The notes beneath the pieces are model-generated. The model made no database searches, was not told where the DNA came from, and worked only from the letters and a program-made list of their open reading frames with translations. Position numbers and translations under genes: made by a program. Positions 22,659 through 34,605 of a DNA stretch of 64,000 bases are shown here, piece after piece. The DNA is from Ptychodera flava (lineage: Eukaryota; Hemichordata; Enteropneusta; Ptychoderidae), in NCBI RefSeq assembly GCF_041260155.1, contig NW_027248277.1, forward strand, positions 5,130,410-5,194,409, written 5' to 3'. Position 1 is the stretch's first letter. Each line of letters begins with the position of its first letter.

Positions 22659-23066
22659 ATGGCTGCTGACAAGCTGAACAACTTGAAGCAGGATGAGAAG
22701 GAGAAGTTGAGGCACACTCTCCATGAGAAAAGCCAGATTTCCAATGAGTGTGTGCTCTGGTCTGGGGGCACATGTCGTAATGGTTATGGTGCTATAACCA
22801 TCAGAGGTGAGAACACTTTTACAGCTTATGTCCATCAAATCGCTGTCGTAGTTAACGGTCAGCGATTGGTGGGCAAGCCGTTTCAGTGTTCCCACCTCTG
22901 CAACCATAGACTGTGCGTCCGGCCGGAGCATATCTTTCAGGAAACCCGACTTCAGAATAATTCTCGGAGAGCGTGCTTTGCCAAGCCAAGTCGGGCATGC
23001 CCACACACCCCTGCGTGTATCAGGTATAAGTCTATGTGTAAATTGTATAGTATCAAGATAATATGA
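22659..23066 (+). CDS. I-PpoI-like His-Cys-box (His-Me finger) endonuclease, Zf-His_Me_endon family
   Basis: Intronless frame of 135 aa from the ATG at 22659. An N-terminal basic helix (1-24) is followed by CVLWSGG (31-37), NGYG (41-44), then CSHLCNHRLCVRPEH (77-91), Asn100, Cys106 and CPHTPAC (114-120). The spacing fits the I-PpoI group of homing endonucleases: His79 as catalytic base, Asn100 as metal ligand, a first zinc site (Cys31, Cys81, Cys86, His91) and a second (Cys106, Cys114, His116, Cys120). The complete set suggests a foldable, possibly active nuclease. A good splice donor (CAG|GTATAAG, at 23024) lies just after Cys120, so the true C-terminus may come from a further exon. It has no obvious partner gene; a Harbinger-like MITE follows. 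It could be a selfish homing gene, a transposon passenger or a domesticated host nuclease. Confidence 0.8.
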   Translation: MAADKLNNLKQDEKEKLRHTLHEKSQISNECVLWSGGTCRNGYGAITIRGENTFTAYVHQIAVVVNGQRLVGKPFQCSHLCNHRLCVRPEHIFQETRLQNNSRRACFAKPSRACPHTPACIRYKSMCKLYSIKII

Positions 23067-23237
23067 TTTTGCATTTATAATCCGCAAGCAAAGTGTAATT
23101 GTTATTGTTATGTCGCATATTTTACATACCATTTTTTGATCAGTTATAGCCTAGTCTCCTATGAAATAGTCTCAAACACCGCATTATAAAATGTAGTTGT
23201 GTTTTATATAAAGTTGGAAATGCCAATCATACGGTAA

Positions 23238-23502
23238 GGCCGAAGTAATTAAATTCTTTGTTTTGCGTCCCCACCCGCGTAGGTTTTTAAGGTTTCCATG
23301 AAAAACACACACAGTGTACTTGAATAGGAAATTTTAGGACATGACCGCTTAGCTTTTCTGAACTAAAATTTTGTTACAATTTTTTATTTGCTGCAATTGA
23401 ATTACATTGTGTTAATTTTCTTGTGTGTGTTTTCCGCCGCTTAGACGCGTACCTTTTCCCATTTAGAGTGGACGCAAAACAAAGGATTTAATTACTTTGG
23501 CC
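23238..23502. mobile_element. PIF/Harbinger-type MITE, 265 bp
   Basis: Terminal inverted repeats of ~33 bp start GGCCRAAGTAATTAAATYCT and are nearly identical at both ends. The element is flanked by TAA at 23235-23237 and 23503-23505. A 3-bp TWA duplication with GG-starting TIRs is the Harbinger signature. No ORF inside. Confidence 0.85.
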
Positions 23503-24065
23503 TAACTGAGGTGGCAGCTAGCCATTCCTTGACAATGTGTCCATATGCCTGTACACGTTCACCATTTTGCTATAAAAAAGCTGTCGATGTGGGAGTAACA
23601 GAATTCAAAACTTGTAGATACCGCTGAAAGCAGCTCCCTCCCTACCATAAGTCGATTTTATTTAGTATGCTTAAGGTAGGGCGAGGGCTGTTTTTAATGG
23701 CAACTACGAGCGAACGTTCGAAATCACGATTTCATATGATTACATAGTATCGTAGCTAGCTGCAACCGCATGGTTTCTATGTCAATTTTTAATCATCAAA
23801 ATGAAATTTACAACTGTATAGACTATACAGAGTGAGCACTGTGTGAGGGACTGCGTCGCTTAGGCTCAGTGCTGCGGTATAAACTCGATACAAAGAAAGA
23901 TATATTCCATCTTTAGGCGTACCTAGCCCAACTTTCTGTCTATTAGGCCTAAGAACACCCTTCGGACCAGGAAAAAATTATCTGTACTAAAGAGCTGACC
24001 TTAATATACAAGAATAAAATATATGAAAATCATAGCATTTGTCTAGAAAAATCTGTCTTTAATAG

Positions 24066-24255
24066 AGAGATGTCCCGATTAGAAAGGTGTCCAGATTTGA
24101 GGTGTCCATAATGCAAGGTTTCACGCCTTTCTTGTCAGGACACCTCTCTACAAATGTTTTCAAAATCAAACTTATGATTTCAATAGAATGTTAAATGCTA
24201 CTTTAAGGACACCTCTCTGTTTTGGGCAGTTTTTCTGTTCCCAGAGGTGTTCACT
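24066..24255. repeat. Interspersed repeat with GGTGTCC / GGACACC words
   Basis: GAGAGATGTCC, AGGTGTCC (twice), GGACACCTCTCT (twice) and AGAGGTGTTC occur in opposed orientations within 190 bp. It looks like a decayed inverted-repeat element; ends are not defined. Confidence 0.5.
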
Positions 24256-24671
24256 TTCACTGCATTACACATAAAGCTAACCTGTATAATCAAACGCCCT
24301 CTGGCGGCTGGCTTTGGCTGATTCTGTGAGTTGATCTGTAAATTACCACGCATGCACGAAAACTCATTTTTTAAATTTCACTTTTATATTTCAGATAAGG
24401 TTTTTCAACCATCCCTGCAAAGGTTTACACCGTTGACAACATGCACTCGAGTAACTATAGCTCAAACAAGCTGTGCGCGACCGCGCCATGTTTGTTTACT
24501 TCCGCAATTAGGCCTGTATGGTATTGGACAGTTATTCTGTTTGTAGTGCCACTGGAATCAAGCAAACCTAACAACTGAGAAAATCATGGTGATCGATAGA
24601 AGGTAACCTGTTCAGTTCTGTCAGGTAGGTAAACCGGCGCAGAGACCTGCACACACGTTGTGACACAGATC

Positions 24672-24768
24672 CGTAGCCCATGCCCAGTCAGCTTTCCTCG
24701 ACGATGCTGTGTGTGTAGTCGGAAAACGTAGGCACACACAGCATCATCGAGGAAAGTTGTGGGCTACG
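24672..24768. ncRNA. miRNA-precursor-like hairpin (candidate only)
   Basis: A 97-nt stem-loop. The inner arm 24691-24715 (GCTTTCCTCGACGATGCTGT + GTGTG) pairs with 24733-24757 with two mismatches across a 17-nt loop. Outer 9-bp arms CGTAGCCCA/TGGGCTACG extend it. Size and loop resemble a pre-miRNA, but a short foldback transposon would look the same. No expression evidence is available. Confidence 0.35.
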
Positions 24769-25084
24769 AAACTGCAGCAATCTGTGGATTAACTTCAGAG
24801 ACCTTGTAATCTCTGCTCGAACGAATTTGCATCTCCATCGCTATTGTGGCAGTTGTGGGGGCTTGGCTGACCATTTTATAAAGATTACAGTAGTCGACTG
24901 TGCTGTAATATTGAGGGCATGCAATGGGGCTTGTTTCTCTGCAGTGGCAAAACAACTTATTTGTTAAAATAAAACTTGTCTAAGGGTGCGGGCCAAGTAA
25001 TCGACACTTTTTTTATTAAAACAATTATCCGGAAATTAATAAGCTCCGAACCCCATCAAATTATATATTTTCTAACAACATTAC

Positions 25085-26475
25085 AGTATACCGCTGAGGC
25101 AATGTCACTCTAAAATTGTGTCTTCTTTAAATCTTATTCCAGCCACAAGACTCAAATCTGCTCCAATGGAATAAAACAATTGCATTCACAGAGCCATAAA
25201 GATATGCCTTGGCAAGATAAATGTCAACTCTGGGCCCTAACTTGATAACTTCCATCCAGGCCAGCACCCCTCCCTATAAACATTGATGCAGACACATCAG
25301 GCCAATATCAGAGCATAACAATGCACTCACAGAGTGTGACTGCAATATGTTCTTCTATTTTATTTTAATTATTTTCAAAATAAAGGCCAGAGTCATATGA
25401 TATTATTTGCAGTTATAGGTCAACTTTATGAAACATAAATTTTCAGACCAATTAGACATAGAAAAACAAACATCAATTAGTGCAGACGCAATACACTTTC
25501 TAATGTATTTTCTAATTACACTACCGCTGAGGCAATGTCACTCTAATATTGTGCCTTCTTTACACCTTATTCCAGCCACAAGACTCAAATCTGCTCCAAT
25601 GGAATAAAACATGCATTCACACAGCCCTAAAGATGTGCCTTGACAAGATAAATGTCATCTCTGAGCCCAAACTGGATAACTTCCATCCAGGCCAGCACCC
25701 CTCCCTATAAACATTTATGCAGACACATCAGGCCAATATCAGAGCATAACAATGCCACTCTCAGACTGTCACTCCAATATGTTCTTCTATTTTATTTTAA
25801 TTATTTTCAAAATAAAGGCCAGAGTCATATGATATTATTTGCAGTTATAGGTCAACTTTATGAAACATAAATTTTCAGACCAATTAGACATACAAAAACA
25901 AACATCAATTAGTGCAGACGCAATACACTTTCTAATGTACTTTCTCATTACACTACCGCTGAGGCAATGTCACTCTAATATTGTGCCTTCTTTACACCTT
26001 ATTCCAGCCACAAGACTCAAATCTGCTCCAATGGAATAAAACATGCATTCACACAGCCCTAAAGATGTGCCTTGACAAGATAAATGTCATCTCTGAGCCC
26101 AAACTGGATAACTTCCATCCAGGCCAGCACCCCTCCCTATAAACATTGATGCAGACACATCAGGCCAATATCAGAGCATAACAATGCCACTCACAGAGTG
26201 TGACTGCAATATGTTCTTCTATTTTATTTTAATTATTTTCAAAATAAAGGCCAGAGTCATATGATATTATTTGCAGTTATAGGTCAACTTTATGAAACAT
26301 AAATTTTCAGACCAATTAGACATACAAAAACAAACATCAATTAGTGCAGACGCAATACACTTTCTAATGTACTTTCTAATTACACTACCGCTGAGGCAAT
26401 GTCACTCTAATATTGTGCCTTCTTTAAATCTTAAATTTTGAATTTTCCAGACACAGGCCAAAATCTTATGCTATA
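25085..26475 (+). repeat. Second, short array of the ~430-bp satellite
   Basis: About three and a half monomers in the same orientation as the array at the left edge. The first starts inside a monomer (CCGCTGAGGCAATGTCACTC) and is the most diverged. The last is of the short type and breaks off within it at TTATGCTAT. The array is 15 kb from the main one, separated by the DUF7869, SET and endonuclease genes. Confidence 0.95.
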
Positions 26476-26565
26476 TCTGTGCTAACAATTGAAATAGTAC
26501 GTTAAAAATTGAACTGAATGAGTGGCTATTTTGAAATATGTTGTAATTAGCTTGACGTTTTTCAC

Positions 26566-26645
26566 TGGCTTATGTCCAGTTTTCCGATTGGCTTATGTCC
26601 AGTTTTCCCATCGGCCTATGTCCAGTTTTCCGATTGGCTGATGTA
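26566..26645. repeat. 23-bp minisatellite, ~3.5 copies
   Basis: Units start at about 26567, 26590, 26613 and 26636 with consensus GGCTTATGTCCAGTTTTCCG. No coding frame is associated. Confidence 0.85.
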
Positions 26646-27343
26646 CTTATATTCTGATGAGATTCAAGCATTGTTTTGAGTTGTACCACTTTGTTGAAGG
26701 TATATCAGTAAAGGAAAGTTGTATTTAATCAGTAGGGAGATGCTTAATTCTGTTAGTGATAAACATTAGTTTGTAGGTGGAGATAGAGGCACGTACAAAT
26801 ACTGTAAGCTTTGATAATCTAGGGTTGAATTTAAAATGTCATTTAAAAAAGGCCTAACACAGTGAGGACTTTGACACCTGTACCAGAATTTGGAATGGGC
26901 CAGAGCAATATGGCGTCCAGTGATTGCACTTGGGCACGATACTAACTACTTATTCTTACTGCCTCATGCAATTAATTTTCTAAGTATCTTTCTTCGTGAT
27001 TCATATTTGAAAGACATTCTGTGTGTGTGTCTCTAGATTAGTTGAGCAAATATTAATGTGATTGAGGGTGGGAGACAGTTTTACTGGCAAGATCGATTGC
27101 TACGGCCATGGAAGTATTATACTTCCATGCTACAGCTGTATACAGCTGTACTGCGTGAGGGCGCCCTCAAGGAATCCATCAGATTTTGAAATGGAAAGTT
27201 TTACTTGTTGGTGTACAAGTCTAATTAGTACGCATAACACCAAAATAAAATATCAAAAACTATAGAAGCTGATAAAAAGGATCTTCAGACTGATTAAATA
27301 ACGGTAGTCAGAAGGTTTGACAAACTTTACAAATATAAATAAG
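26646..27343. other. Non-coding stretch with two short palindromes
   Basis: CATGGAAGTATTATACTTCCATG at 27107-27129 and TACAGCTGTATACAGCTGTA at about 27131-27151 lie side by side. Nothing else is recognised. Confidence 0.5.
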
Positions 27344-28001
27344 GGAGCCTTCAGTAATTATAGGGGCTGGGCCGGAAAAATTGGGCAGGGTCACTTTTTA
27401 GAAAACAATTCAAGGGGGAGGGTCACTTTTTATGAATCTATCTTGGGGGAGGGTCACTTACGACAGAAGCTGATTTTATGGCCAAAACTTTGATTGTCCA
27501 TGTGATATTTCCTGAATAGCAAATCACCAACAAAATACATGCACATTATAGACCGCTCAAAAAAATCATAGTTTCATCATAGACCACAATGCATAGTGAA
27601 TCGACATTACAGTTAAATTCCAAATCAAATGTGTTGCACAACCATAGACCACTCTAGTCTAATCAAGAAATTAATATCAATAATCAAGCATACATATATG
27701 CACAGATTAATCTAATTTTGTACTAACAAAAAAAACATTCACAGTTTCATCATAGACCGCAATGCATATTGAATCAACATTTCAGTGAATTTCCAAAATC
27801 AAATTTCTTGCACAACCATTGACTTGTAACCACTCTAGTATAATCAAGAAAATTTATATCAATAATCAAGAGTACACAAATTTAAAGATTTACCTATTTT
27901 GTATTGGAAAAACTATTGATAATTTCATCATAGACACCATGAATAGTGGTGTGCGCGAAATTCCCCAAGGCCAAACTCTCCCTGTAATTACTGAAAGCTC
28001 C
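27344..28001. mobile_element. Non-autonomous TIR element, 658 bp
   Basis: Ends are inverted: GGAGCCTTCAGTAATTATAG at the left and GGAGCTTTCAGTAATTACAG reversed at the right. ATAAG at 27339-27343 is repeated at 28002-28006 as a likely target duplication. The interior has three GGGAGGGTCACTT words (27400-27460) and a ~170-bp unit around TTTCATCATAGACC repeated about 2.5 times (27570-27945). No transposase. Confidence 0.65.
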
Positions 28002-28044
28002 ATAAGTTATTGAAGTTAAGTTACTTTTTTCAATATTACAACAG

Positions 28045-28070
28045 ATATATATATATATATAATATATATA

Positions 28071-28124
<54 letters not shown>

Positions 28125-28142
28125 TGTGTGTGTGTGTGTGTG
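28045..28142. repeat. (AT)n(GT)n microsatellite
   Basis: A long AT/TA dinucleotide tract (about 28045-28121) runs directly into a GT tract (28122-28141). Confidence 0.97.
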
Positions 28143-29279
28143 CCCAAAGTGTGTTTGTATGCGAGTATTGCCCTATTATAAAAAAACACAACGATTCTCC
28201 CCATTGAGCTTTAGCTTTTCCAAATTATGGTGACCCCTTTCACCAAAATCAAGATCAAGGTGACCCAAACAAATCAACACCCGCTCCCCGCATGACACTT
28301 TATAGTCCATAGGTAGACTACAGTACATGTAACTCAATATAAATAATTCACCTGGGATATTATAATATTTTGCTGCGTTTCTTTGCAGATCGCGAATCTG
28401 CTAAATAAATTCAAATTGCGGTGTAAAATAATAGATACCAACATGTTCAAACACTTCCTGGTCAGTGAATTCAAAGATGAGTAAAATGTTTCACACACCG
28501 TTGCTTTGTTGTAAGTCTATCATGACATAAAAGATCCGGTAAGGAAATGTAGATGAAAGGAACCGCCTTCTCTACGTATGGATTTAATGAATTGATGAAA
28601 ACTTTTCCCTCATTCTGTGCCTGGAAAATCAATAAACTTTATCAGCAATTAAGATTATCAAAATTTAAATAATCTGGTGCGTTTGAAAATGAACAATTGC
28701 ATTGTTGAAGGATAATGATCATTGACAACGTGTTAACAGCAATCTTTAGATTAATTCTATGGCTAAAATGCTTATTTAAGATACTTCTGGTCTGTCTTTA
28801 TTCGCACACAATGAGCACTGAAAGTGAACAAGATGGAGTTTATGAACCTATTATGGTCACTATCGGCTATTCAATTTCATTCGATTCAATTCAAATATCT
28901 TTTCCACTGTCCATAAAAATTACCTTTGCGCTCATCGAATTTTAATCGAAACATAAGACAACATAACTCTACAACACTAGATTTAATGACAATCTAAAAT
29001 TGACACAGCTGTAGGCATACATGACTTTCTAAATCGACCTTTTTACCAGCCTGGAATGAATAGGACCACCCTGAAGGGAGCATATGAAATTGGCAATGAG
29101 GATGACGAGGTGAACCATCAATGATATTAAGAGCTTTTATATTTACTGCAGAGTGATGAAGACTTGATTAAGCAGTTTTGCCGGTGACCGATTAATTGTA
29201 CAGTTCCGCCACGTTCACAATTCGGGAAAGTTTGTTTCTGTTTTTGGCAGAGAAGATACCACACCTTAGGTTAAAATTA
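28143..29279. other. Non-coding stretch, nothing recognised
   Basis: A pair of GTGACCC words near 28230-28265 resembles the interior of the TIR element at 27344-28001 and may be a decayed copy. The 76-aa frame at 28715-28945 shows no motif. Confidence 0.4.
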
Positions 29280-32200
29280 TAATTCAAACACTCTTAATGA
29301 GAGACATCTGCACAGTTAGGAGAGTATTCTTGCAGGCATCGAATGAGTTAAGCATTCTAAGGAGGTGTAATCACTGTAAGGCCTCTTTTCACTAGACAAT
29401 CAATGTTTATCTAAAGCAAAGCTTTTCATTTTGATACAATCCTACACTTACCCCAAGTCTGTGAGTAAATATTTAATAGACATTAAATCAGGTCCAATAA
29501 TCGTTATCATTCAAGGTAACTAAGAAAGTTACCAGGTCCAAGGAACATATTGAAAATGACAAAGGCAATGGGGTCATCTTGAACCACAAAGTAGTGGTGG
29601 ATAAGTAACTCTGCCAAGAAAAAAATAAGCCAATGGGCGGTGGGCGAGCAACCTTACCGTACATAGGACCTGGCACTGACTGTGAATGAGAGTATTGTAA
29701 TTCACAAACTCAACAAAAATAGGTACTGTGTTACATAACTAAGGTTCATTTTGGACGGTTTTGCAGATGCATACCGTGTGTGTCGCTTATAGATACTCTT
29801 TAATAAAAGAGTGGTTTTGTATGATGAAATTTCGTTCAATTCGTCACGTGGTTCGCCCAACGACATGACCAGGAAATTGTAACATCGAGGATGGGATCAA
29901 CCTTGATTGATCAGAACATATTTATTTTCATTTTCGCCACCTTTTCAACCCTAAAACAAAGCCTTACATACTCTTCACGCTGCAATTGCTGATTCTTAAA
30001 AAAATGTCGTCGTCTTAGAAAATTCTCCTTTGTATTTTTAGTTTTAGAAAAATTTGTATTTCTGTGTTTTATTACCCAAAAAGGCTTGCTGCATTGTTTA
30101 AAGATAATGACTATTGCCAGCTTGTTTACGGCTATCGATAGTTCAATACCATAGCTATAAGATCATGTTTGGGATTTTTGCCCAGGCTGCCGTTGTTTTC
30201 ACTCATGCAACCAATAAAACAACAGCAGTCTGAAGAAAGCAACAATAAAATAATTGAACTACATTAACTCGATCAGTACTTATACAATATGCCAAACGTG
30301 TAGTTTATCAGCTATGCATACGCAAGTACAAAGAACTCAATCTCTGATAATAATGTTGGACGCCTAGTTTACTCAGATCACGTTTAATTTTGCTGGTCCT
30401 AGATTATGTTTGGCAGTCTAGCACTAGTCCAAGAAAGGAGAAAATGAGCTGTTCTAAAAGTGAATGCGGATTAAAATAAAATTGTACGTTTGTGAAAATC
30501 GAAAATGCATATTTTGAATTTGAAAATGTCAAATATATTTGAATTTGATTTTTTGAGAAATCCTCCGTATTGTGTTTCTCAAGTACTATAATTTGTACTC
30601 TGAAAAGTTTTGAGCTTTACAGTTTCTAAGTGAATGGTACCTTAAATGAGGTTCTCTAAAATCTCTGTTTTCGACGATTAAATAAATAAATGACAAGGTC
30701 GATACGTCCTTAAAAATCATAGAAATAAAGCGTATAAGTAAAAAACATATATATTGACATTTTAATTTGTCCATTGAAGTCGGAACCAAAGTCATTTTAC
30801 CGCTTTCAGTCATATTTAATTTTTGCCTACCGTTTTTCTTCTATTATTGACCAAATCGACTCGTTTTCATCGCCTACTCCGCCTACACTTTGGAACGTCA
30901 GTATTCGGTAAGCGATTTGTGTGAGGGCGCACTTATGGAGCTGAGCGGAGCTGACGACTTGACCACTTAGTGCACTGAGACATCTATGCCTTGTTCGGCA
31001 CTTACTCATTCATTGCAGATATTGACCGTTGGGTTAATGAGATGCGTTGGAACCTTTCCAACCGGAGGAGCTCGGCAAGAAAATCTACATGATTTCCATT
31101 GGTTATTAAGAACCACTCCCCACAACCTTACAAAATGTGTTCGCTCCTATAGGTACAGCGAAGTAATAATAATTGACATTTATTTCATTTAATGGCATGC
31201 ATATTCGACATGAAAATGCCAAGATTCTATAAAAACAGTGACTCTATCTGTATATAGTATTTTGCTTCACAGCTTTACCACATAGATGCTGACTTCAAGG
31301 AAAGTATTCACCTTGTTTGAGTTAATTTGCGTTTTGCCCTTTTGACATTGCAATGCAAAGACCACTCCTCCCCCACCCCCGCCTCCAGTTATTCTTTACA
31401 TTATAAGGTTTCTCTCCTGCAATGCAAAAACTATTATAATAAAATAGATAGTGTAGATGTGACAGCCAATTATATATATACAGATAATAAGATACTATTC
31501 GGAATGAATGGAATACAGCAATGTACTAAAAGTCGACATATCAATAATGGAATTTCAAGGATTACGGCATGTCACCTTGAAGAAAGCGACAATGCCTGAC
31601 AATGTCTGTATACTTCTAACATCCCACAGTGAAAACCAAGGATATAAGCTTTACGTGAGCTGTATTTAGTAAAACGACCATGACGTAAGAGTGATGTCAA
31701 TTATGTTTTCTCTCTCTGTACTGACATTCTTCTTAAGAGAATACAGATGTTAATCAGTTTGTTATCGTGTTTAAATATGAATAAAGTTTTCACTTTGACC
31801 GGAACCAATTAGAGCACAATGATGAGATATTAGCATAAAAGTACCGAGCGAACAGAACTTAAAACTGTTTGAGTCGTTAAACGAAGTTCAAATTGGGAAA
31901 ATCTGAGTTAACTGTGTCATGTTTAATTTGTTCGCTTTCAAAGCTTTCAACAACCCCTCACATAAAGTGGTATAGTCTCCCTTTAGAATAAAAACAAAAG
32001 CTGACGTGGGGAATATAACGCCTTTTACAATCAACATATATATAAACGTACAGAAGTGTAAAAAATGTACTCGACTTTTATCGACCTTGTTACTAATTTA
32101 GGAATATCCTATACGATAACTGAAAGAAAAAAGCGAGTCTGAGATTTTTACTATCTTCTTTTGTTTTCTGTACAATGCATTGAAAGAAACAAGAATAAGC

Positions 32201-32954
32201 ATTAATTCCATTGTTGTATATTTTGACTAATGAAAACATATTAACATGTTTAGCGAAAACTAGACTTTCCGTATCGAGGCAATTGATAATTAGATTGGCA
32301 AAATTGGCACAAATGTTCTCAAAGACCAGATTTATGCCCTATTGGTGGTGTTCATGATCCAATGGGCCGCACGGCATGAGGGCGCTACTGTGCAGCTTAC
32401 CCAAATATCTTGTTTTCACTTTCGCAACAAAGCAGCAGAAGAAAACATATTTCAGTATAAAATGTGCTCCTATTGCGTCATTACACCTAAAAAATAGAGA
32501 CTGCATATATCTTAATGACACCCGTTCATGCCCCTGGAAGGGAGGGTGGCGGGGGTAGTGACTTTCTCATTTTGCTCTTTTATTTTCTTCCCACAAACAA
32601 ACATGTAGCGCCTCCGATGTCAAAGTTTGTTGGTCTTTATTAATCTTCAATTTTGATGTCAAATTTACAACTGTTGTGACTAGGAATGTAAACGTCATAG
32701 TGTGCTCGACGTTTTTATACGGACTGCGGCGACTCAAACAGCTCTTGCGCGTATGTCTCTATTCTAAGCCAGTTGTCTTCTGCTAGATAATAGCACATTG
32801 ATGGATGTTTTCTGAAAGTAAAATGACGAATTAATAGCTTCATTGAGATTTTTGATGGGCCGTAAGAGTGGTGCACAGAAACTTCTGTGATCTGCTATAC
32901 ATTCAAACAGTTGGACAACTAAATGTATACGCAAAATAGAGTGAACTGTGTTTG

Positions 32955-33037
32955 TCCGAGCGGTTTTGTGGTTTCTCCGCAAGGTGTCTGGGTGCCGTAC
33001 GTTGTGAGTTTGAACCCGATTGAAAACACCGTATTTT
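32955..33037 (+). mobile_element. tRNA-derived SINE head, partial
   Basis: GTCCGAGCGG (box A-like) and GAGTTTGAACCCG (box B-like) are spaced as in a tRNA and followed by ATTGAAAACACCGTAT, a tail shared with the copy ending at 33341. Cloverleaf stems are not preserved, so this is not a functional tRNA. Confidence 0.6.
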
Positions 33038-33132
33038 CTAGTCTTGCTTGATAGCTCTGCTAGTGGATAGAATTGTTTCCGATGCTGTATTTCGCCCTCT
33101 CTAAGCAATTTATTCATTGCTTGGATAATGTT

Positions 33133-33341
33133 TGTGTGTTCGATGTGTGATAGGGAGTGAGTGATCCACGAACTCTTCAGCGTGTGGAAGGGTCGCAGTC
33201 AGAAAAAATGGTAACAACTACAAGCCCGGTTATTGAACCACTCCTTTGCAGAGTGGGGATATGGCCCAGCGGTTCTGTCTATTTCTGCTCCACTAGGTGA
33301 CTGGCTTCCGTATGAGTCGAACCCGATTGAAAACACCGTAT
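33133..33341 (+). mobile_element. tRNA-derived SINE, ~209 bp
   Basis: Contains GGCCCAGCGG (box A-like) and GAGTCGAACCCG (box B-like) followed by ATTGAAAACACCGTAT. The ~110-bp segment before it (AGTCAGAAAAAATGG..., GGTTATTGAACCACTCC) is also found, inverted, at 34425-34605, so both parts belong to one element. Confidence 0.7.
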
Positions 33342-34424
33342 GTTAAATTCCTGGATTACTCCATATCATTATATATTTCTTTCTTTTTTGCCCCCGAAAC
33401 AGCTTTGAATAAATATCTATATTTTCCGGTATTGTAGGAATATCATAAATTTTCAAAATATTTAATAGGTCAATTTGCTAGAACCGTCGCTGATATAGAC
33501 GTGTGCATATGCTCAATATAACCATTTTAATCGTTGTTTTCGAATGTCAAAATATTAATCGATTCGTCTCAGTAACTTCTTCATGTTAAGATCTATGAAA
33601 ACTTTCACATACTTTAGAAATAGCCATATTCAATATCCTACACTTTATACATTTTTCTTGAAATAATAATTGGATAATTGTTGGTAACAAACATCTGTTT
33701 CAACAGAGACAAGGGAAGCAGTTTCAGATTACTTCATATTATTAAGTTTGTCAACACTGCGTCGTACATGTAAACTGCAGATAGGGAGTTGTTGTTTATA
33801 TTTGAATTCTAGTCCTGTTTAAAATTCAAGTCTACAATAAATATGCAGTCTACCCATGTACGGACTGAGTAATCAACTAAATACTAAATGTATGTTTCTG
33901 AATACGATTTTGTGTAGTTAAAAGCTAAACTATCGGGGAAGTCATAAACTTGTCCATTACTGTACATTGATTTTCAGCGATAAATGATGCCATCTTTTAA
34001 CTCGGAGTTCAGTTACTCGTCACAGGAAAAGGTTTACAAGCAGGTGACTATAGTACGCAACATAATGTGATAACAGAAAGGAAAAGAACTAAAGCATCAC
34101 AAATAACACACATATACATTTTAAATTTGTTGGCAATTTTTGAGACAGATATAATTTTGGAGGCTAGCAGTACTAAGAATACATGTGCCAGTTTAACCAG
34201 CTTGAGATATTTTACTGAGCTTGTTCATTTTGATGGTTTCTGCTATACTTTTGCTAAATTTAGTACATCAGCGAAAAACATGTTATTAAAATTACAAGTG
34301 AAAATGTTTGTGAAGAATATAAATATGCGAGTTTGCAACACTGCGCACACATCATGATATTACTGGGCAGCGCAAGAAACGGTAAACTGTACCAGGGTTT
34401 CAGTGAGTACTTTTAATACGGCTA

Positions 34425-34605
34425 GTTTTAAATCGGGTTCAAACACGCAACATACCGGCATCAGTCGCCTAGCGGAGAGGCCACAGAGAGAACCGCTCGG
34501 CTAAATCTCCACTCCCGAAAAAGAGTGGTTCAATAGCCGGCTAAGTTGTTACATTTTTCTGACTGAGACCGCTCCACACGTTGTAGAGTTTGTGAAGCAC
34601 TCACA
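34425..34605 (-). mobile_element. tRNA-derived SINE, inverted copy
   Basis: The reverse complement reads GTGGAGCGGTCTCAGTCAG, ATTGAACCACTC, TAGCCGAGCGG (box A-like) and GTTTGAACCCGATT (box B-like), matching 33133-33341. Absent from the matching position in blocks B and C, so inserted after the A/B split or lost there. Confidence 0.7.

Noticed and set aside
22638..23132. 164-aa minus-strand ORF
   Set aside because: Antisense shadow of the endonuclease gene, whose plus-strand frame carries the conserved motif.
32764..33117. 117-aa minus-strand ORF
   Set aside because: Overlaps SINE sequence and has no recognisable motif.
33250..33325. Functional tRNA gene
   Set aside because: Box A- and B-like words are present but acceptor and anticodon stems do not pair, and copies share a non-tRNA segment, so it is a SINE.
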